This document shows, piece after piece, positions 59,921 through 64,000 of a stretch of 64,000 nt of DNA. The notes under the pieces were generated by a model that worked only from the letters and a program-made list of their open reading frames with translations, made no database searches and had not been told where the DNA came from. Each line of letters starts with the position of its first letter. Position 1 is the first letter of the stretch. The stretch comes from Mesorhizobium onobrychidis (GTDB taxonomy: Bacteria > Pseudomonadota > Alphaproteobacteria > Rhizobiales > Rhizobiaceae). A program made the position numbers and the translations under genes. The stretch lies in contig NZ_CP062229.1 in the NCBI RefSeq assembly GCF_024707545.1, forward strand, positions 6,925,501 to 6,989,500. Direction: 5' to 3'.

Positions 59921-60193
59921 TTAGATCCTGTCGTCAATGTCCGCATTTGCCTCCATCCACCGCCGGTTGTCGAGTCCGTGACAATTGTCCTTGGCCTGCC
60001 GGACTCTCAACGCGTTGAGCAACAGGCAGAAGTTTTGAGCCCTTTTTGTAGTTGGCACAACTTTTGATGCTGACCGTTTGAGGGGCAGCAGGGGCTGCCC
60101 ACCGATCTTATTGTGGTGGGTGATGTCGAAAATTCCAGTTTTGTCATTTAACTTCCTTAGGACGGAGCGTGTTGATGCGCCCGCTTTAAAACA

Positions 60194-61996
60194 ATGAACC
60201 GTTTCCCCGTCCATCAGCGCGGCGCCACTTCTCGTGGTGTTCTCGCCTTCACTGTGCACCACTGGCACAGGCAGCCGGCCCGGCTCGCGATCATCATGGC
60301 CGCAATGCTCGCCTCCACGCTGGCTGACGTGCTGATGCCGATCTATTCGGGCCGTCTCATCGATGCTGTTGCAGCTGGCGCTGCTGTGGCAGCACCAACT
60401 TGGGATTCGGCCCTTGCAGCCTTCTCTGTACCGATTGCGCTAGCGCTCGCTGCCATCGCCATGCGCCACATCGCCTTCATTGGCATTACCGACCTTTTGC
60501 TGAAGATGATGTCCGATGTCGCGAACGAAGCGTTCCATCATGTCCAGCGCTTTTCGACAGACTGGCATGCGAACACCTTCGCCGGCTCGACAGTGCGCAA
60601 GATAACGCGCGGCATGTGGGCGCTGGACCTCCTAAACAGCACTATACTACTCGCGCTGTTTCCGTCCTTTATCATTCTTATAGGTTCGACGGCAGTGCTC
60701 GGCTGGCACTGGCTGATCATGGGCGTGATCTTTGCTTACGGCTCCCTCATCTACCTTGCATTTTCGATTTCGCTGGCGCTCAGCTATGTCGCGCCGGCGG
60801 CGAGCCTTGCTAAAAGATGGGACACAAGGCTCGGCGGCGCGCTTGCGGATGCGGTTAGCTGCAACGCTGTGGTCAAAGGCTTCGGCGCGGAGGTCCGCGA
60901 AGACGAGCGGCTCGCAAATATCATGACCAAATGGCGGCACCGCACGCGCCGGAGTTGGGTGCGCGGAACGATCATCGGCTCAACCCAAGGCGTCACTTTG
61001 GTTGCGCTCAGGGTGGCGGTGATCGGATATGCCCTGCTTCTGTGGACTCACGGACAGGCAACGCCGGGCGAGATAGCATATGTTGTCACGTCCTTCATCA
61101 TCCTACAGGGCTATCTGCGTGATGCCGGCATGCATGTCCGGAACGTGCAGCGCTCGGTTAATGATATGGAAGAACTGGTTGCCATCCACAACCAGCCGCT
61201 CGGGGTTGCTGACAGTCCAGAGGCCAAGCCGATCCGGATCACGAAGGGCCGCATCGATTTCGAGAACGTCCATTTCCGCTACGGCAACCATCCTCTGCCG
61301 CTCTATAGCGAATGTTCGCTGTCGATTGAGGCTGGCGAAAGGGTCGGGTTGGTTGGTCCCTCCGGTTCCGGCAAGACAACATTCGTGAAGCTCATCCAGA
61401 GACTCTATGACCTGAGCGGCGGCCGGATCCTGATAGACGGCCAGGACGTCTCCGAGGTGACGCAAGAGTCGCTTCGTTCGCAGATCGCAATCGTGCAGCA
61501 AGAGCCAATCCTGTTTCACAGGTCGCTCGCCGAGAACATTGCCTATGGCCGGCCTGGCGCGAGCCAGGCCGACATCGAGCAAGCGGCACGACTGGCCAGT
61601 GCGCACGAATTCATCGCGCCCCTGCCGAAAGGCTATGGGACATTGGTCGGCGAACGAGGCGTGAAGCTCTCCGGCGGCGAGCGCCAGCGGGTGGCGATCG
61701 CGCGCGCCTTCCTCGCGAATGCGCCGATCCTCATCCTGGACGAGGCCACATCGAGCCTCGATTCGGAATCCGAGGTTCTCATTCAAAATGCAATGGATCG
61801 GTTGATGGTTGGTCGGACCACGCTTGTCATCGCACACCGGCTGTCGACGGTCCGCGCGCTCGATCGGCTGCTCGTCTTCGATCGTGGCCGCATTATTGAG
61901 GACGGCGATCATGCCGCGCTGATCGGTCTCGATGGCGGCATTTACCGCCGCCTCTTTGAACGGCAGGCGTTGGAACTAGCGAAGGGCCTTGCCTGA
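60194..61996 (+). CDS. ABC exporter, fused membrane and ATPase domains
   Basis: 600-residue half transporter. About six membrane helices lie in the first ~310 residues (for example ARLAIIMAAMLASTLADVLM, FPSFIILIGSTAVLGWHWLI). An ATP-binding domain follows: Walker A GPSGSGKTTF, Q-loop region VQQEPILFHRSLAENIAYG, signature LSGGERQRVAIARAFL, Walker B ILILDEATSSLDSES, H-loop IAHRLSTV. It would work as a homodimer exporting a small molecule or peptide. It is divergent from, and 1.1 kb away from, the hydrazine-type cluster and may export its product (inference). Intact. Confidence 0.9.
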   Translation: MNRFPVHQRGATSRGVLAFTVHHWHRQPARLAIIMAAMLASTLADVLMPIYSGRLIDAVAAGAAVAAPTWDSALAAFSVPIALALAAIAMRHIAFIGITDLLLKMMSDVANEAFHHVQRFSTDWHANTFAGSTVRKITRGMWALDLLNSTILLALFPSFIILIGSTAVLGWHWLIMGVIFAYGSLIYLAFSISLALSYVAPAASLAKRWDTRLGGALADAVSCNAVVKGFGAEVREDERLANIMTKWRHRTRRSWVRGTIIGSTQGVTLVALRVAVIGYALLLWTHGQATPGEIAYVVTSFIILQGYLRDAGMHVRNVQRSVNDMEELVAIHNQPLGVADSPEAKPIRITKGRIDFENVHFRYGNHPLPLYSECSLSIEAGERVGLVGPSGSGKTTFVKLIQRLYDLSGGRILIDGQDVSEVTQESLRSQIAIVQQEPILFHRSLAENIAYGRPGASQADIEQAARLASAHEFIAPLPKGYGTLVGERGVKLSGGERQRVAIARAFLANAPILILDEATSSLDSESEVLIQNAMDRLMVGRTTLVIAHRLSTVRALDRLLVFDRGRIIEDGDHAALIGLDGGIYRRLFERQALELAKGLA

Positions 61997-62614
61997 GCGC
62001 CAACCGGATTGCGCGATGCGCTGGCCCGTTGCCGGAGAGGCGCGTGGCCTGTGAGCGCTTACCGAACAAGCGCGGGTGGCGACTGCCGGCGGTCGGCGGG
62101 GCCGGAAAACGGCGGCAATGTCGGCGGTCATTTGGGTGTGGAAATGCGCGGCGCCCTCCCTGCCGCCGTTACCCACATCTAGCCAAAGGAATCGAAGTCA
62201 GCGCACATTGAAATGGTGGCGGTGCTTTCCGGCCGGCTGGTACCCTGTCGCTGGCCCCACCCTGCCCAGTACGTCAACGCATCAAACTCCCTCCGGTTCG
62301 CAATGTTGTCTCTCAGAGTCTGGAAGCGCAGGAATCTCCGACCGCAGCCTTCGCTCAGATCTCGTCATTTGCTCCGGCGGATTGGATCCCATCCTCTTGC
62401 TCACGAGTGGCAGCGGAGCACGAACTCGCCGGCCTTGTGTCTTTGATTACAGCCAACCGTAGGAAGGAATTGGGAATCGCCTGCCCTCTGCGGAGCGACT
62501 GAACAGTCCGCAGATCATCGACGTCGCGAGATTGATCGCGGCCTCCGGCTCAGCGCTGACCGAGGTTATGCACGTCCGGTACGGCAGGACGGCGGAATCG
62601 TGGTCTGCCGAACG
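61997..62614. other. Stretch between the ABC exporter and acdS copy 2
   Basis: About 620 bp, short frames only. No pattern recognised. Confidence 0.4.
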
Positions 62615-63628
62615 TCAGCCGTTGCGAAAGGTGTAGCCGTACCCGTTGATCGCCGGCGCGCCGCCGAGATGTGCGTAGAGGACCCTCGATCCCTGTGGAA
62701 AGAAGCCCCTCTGGACGAGATCGATCATCCCTTGCATCGATTTGCCCTCGTAAACGGGATCGGTAATCATGCCCTCGAGCCGCGCGCATAGACGGATCGC
62801 CTCCTTCGTTTCCTCGGATGGAATGCCATAACCCGGGTACGCGTAGTCCTCGAGCAACACCACGTCATCGTCGACGAGTTCCGTTCCGAGCTCGACGAGC
62901 ATCGCCGTATGTTGGGCAATGCTAAGCACCTGCGCCTTTGTCTTTGCGGGGGTGGCAGAGGCATCGACACCGATCACGTTGCGCTGTCGACCGTCCAAGG
63001 CAAACCCGACGATCATGCCGGCATGCGTTGAACCAGTGACAGCGCAAACGACAATGTAGTCGAAGGCAAACCCAAGCTGTTTCTCCTGGGCGCGCACCTC
63101 CTCGGCGAACCCGACATAGCCGAGGCCGCCGTACGGGTGAACAGACGCCCCGGCTGGTATCGCATAAGGTCTGCCGCCCCTTGCCTTGACCTCATAAAGC
63201 GCCTTTTCCCAACTATGGCGGATGCCGATGTCAAAGCCCTCGTCGACCAGGCGCACCTCTGCGCCCATGATGCGGCTCAGAAGAATGTTGCCGACCCGGT
63301 CATAGACAACATCTGCATGTGGGACCCAGCTCTCCTGAACCAGGAGACATTTCATGCCGATCTTGGCGGCGACCGCTGCGACCATCCGAGTGTGGTTGGA
63401 CTGCACGCCGCCGACGGTGACGAGCGTATCGGCATCTGACGCGATCGCATCGGGGATGATGTATTCGAGCTTGCGCAGCTTGTTTCCGCCAAACGCGAGA
63501 CCGGAGTTGCAGTCCTCGCGTTTGGCGTAGATTTCTACCTTGTCGCCCAGATGCTGGCCGAGGCGGCCGAGCCTCTCGATGGGCGTGGGCCCAAAGGTGA
63601 GCGGATAGCGTTCGAATTTTTCCAGCAT
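62615..63628 (-). CDS. acdS: ACC deaminase, copy 2
   Basis: 337 residues, same length as copy 1 and about 91% identical by eye. It has the PLP lysine in [28 protein letters not shown], and the ACC-specific [13 protein letters not shown] and YAHLGG. At one loop it reads [13 protein letters not shown] where copy 1 has [13 protein letters not shown]. Intact. Upstream DNA shares GACGAAGCA and GGCGTGCTGCGA blocks with copy 1, but the sigma-54-like element is degenerate here (63773-63788). Confidence 0.93.
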   Translation of the reverse strand: MLEKFERYPLTFGPTPIERLGRLGQHLGDKVEIYAKREDCNSGLAFGGNKLRKLEYIIPDAIASDADTLVTVGGVQSNHTRMVAAVAAKIGMKCLLVQESWVPHADVVYDRVGNILLSRIMGAEVRLVDEGFDIGIRHSWEKALYEVKARGGRPYAIPAGASVHPYGGLGYVGFAEEVRAQEKQLGFAFDYIVVCAVTGSTHAGMIVGFALDGRQRNVIGVDASATPAKTKAQVLSIAQHTAMLVELGTELVDDDVVLLEDYAYPGYGIPSEETKEAIRLCARLEGMITDPVYEGKSMQGMIDLVQRGFFPQGSRVLYAHLGGAPAINGYGYTFRNG

Positions 63629-64000
63629 GCTTTCTCCAGCAAGAGGTGATTGGGCTGCACCAGCTACGAACCGGTGAGCCCAAGGGCTTATTGACTTGAA
63701 GCCAGCCCCATTTCGAGACGAGTGCAGAACAGGTTCATCGTTGTTCCAGCGCCGAGTTCGTCATTGCGACGAAGCAGCCCCGCATCCGGCGTGCTGCGAT
63801 GACTTATGTGCCCAGTCGACCAACACCTGCATCCCCTGGCGTAAGAACAAACCGAATGCGGTCGCGGCCGACTAACAAACACAGTTTCCCTATACGGTCA
63901 GCTCAGTGATCAGAGCGATCCAAAGTGATGTCGACTGAGCACTGCTCTGGCGACCGCGCCCCAAAGCAACAGCGCTATGCTGGGCAGCTGGGACACAGCT
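63629..64000. other. Upstream region of acdS copy 2
   Basis: About 370 bp to the window end. At 63773-63788 the minus strand reads CCGGATG-CGGG-GCTGCT-like sequence that keeps GG and GC ten bases apart but little else of the sigma-54 consensus. No gene seen. Confidence 0.35.

Noticed and set aside
60053..60068. Sigma-54 promoter before the ABC exporter (TGGCACA-ACTT-TTGAT)
   Set aside because: The near-invariant C of the -12 GC is replaced by A; kept only as a curiosity although the rest matches well.
62615..63628. D-cysteine desulfhydrase
   Set aside because: The ACC-deaminase-specific Glu in VYEGKS and Leu in AHLGG are present in both copies.

Overview
The window reads as a decayed accessory segment of a rhizobial symbiosis island or symbiotic plasmid. 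A Mesorhizobium-like alphaproteobacterium is the best guess. The markers are a nod box in front of Nod-factor fucosylation genes (noeL/nolK), a nif-type operon ending in fdxB, NifA/sigma-54-type promoters, two ACC deaminase genes (acdS) and a SyrA-like exopolysaccharide regulator. Rhizobial insertion sequences of at least eight families are also present. No rRNA, tRNA, CRISPR array or replication origin was seen.

Layout. 1-9.5 kb is mobile DNA: a serine recombinase cassette running off the left edge, a frameshifted ISNCY-like element, an IS21 element with a 5-bp target duplication, and an IS1111-type IS110 element whose transposase is split exactly by a group II intron. 10.8-13.4 kb holds arginine deiminase (arcA) and a CtlX-type hydrolase. 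14.2-21.9 kb holds a truncated and an intact peptide-type ABC binding protein. Between them, on the minus strand, is a 2-oxoacid dehydrogenase operon (E1 alpha, E1 beta, a free-standing lipoyl protein, an E2 catalytic core, an aldo/keto reductase and a SnoaL-like protein). 22-28.4 kb is scrap: LysR and ProV pieces, an IS3 element apparently split by a second recombinase cassette, and two IS110 remnants. 28.5-30.5 kb is a 2,056-bp near-perfect repeat of the two E1 genes.

30.6-41.1 kb contains irr-like and prxS-like remnants behind a sigma-54/NifA promoter, ISKra4, IS701 and IS5 remnants, a shattered M16 peptidase, an SDR enzyme, a GNAT acetyltransferase, an orphan LuxR regulator and a TRAP permease scrap. 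41.6-43.7 kb is the nod box with frameshifted noeL and nolK. 44.8-47.8 kb holds frameshifted acetoacetate decarboxylase, 3-hydroxybutyrate dehydrogenase and asparagine synthetase genes. 48.0-52.4 kb holds acdS copy 1, the SyrA-like gene and a NifA/sigma-54 operon (TlpA-like thioredoxin, an unrecognised gene, a broken NifX-associated gene, a DUF683 protein, FdxB).

53.8-59.1 kb is the most interesting part. A minus-strand cluster encodes a lysine N6-hydroxylase, a remnant FAD oxidoreductase, a PhyH-type dioxygenase and a cupin-MetRS didomain protein (frameshifted). This is the signature of hydrazine (N-N bond) forming pathways, here behind a sigma-54-like promoter and with a divergent ABC exporter next door. 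59.4-59.9 kb carries fused scraps of noeL and acdS, and 62.6-63.6 kb carries acdS copy 2.

Single-base frameshifts are very frequent, including in otherwise well conserved genes. Real gene decay is expected in such islands, but some could be sequencing or assembly errors.
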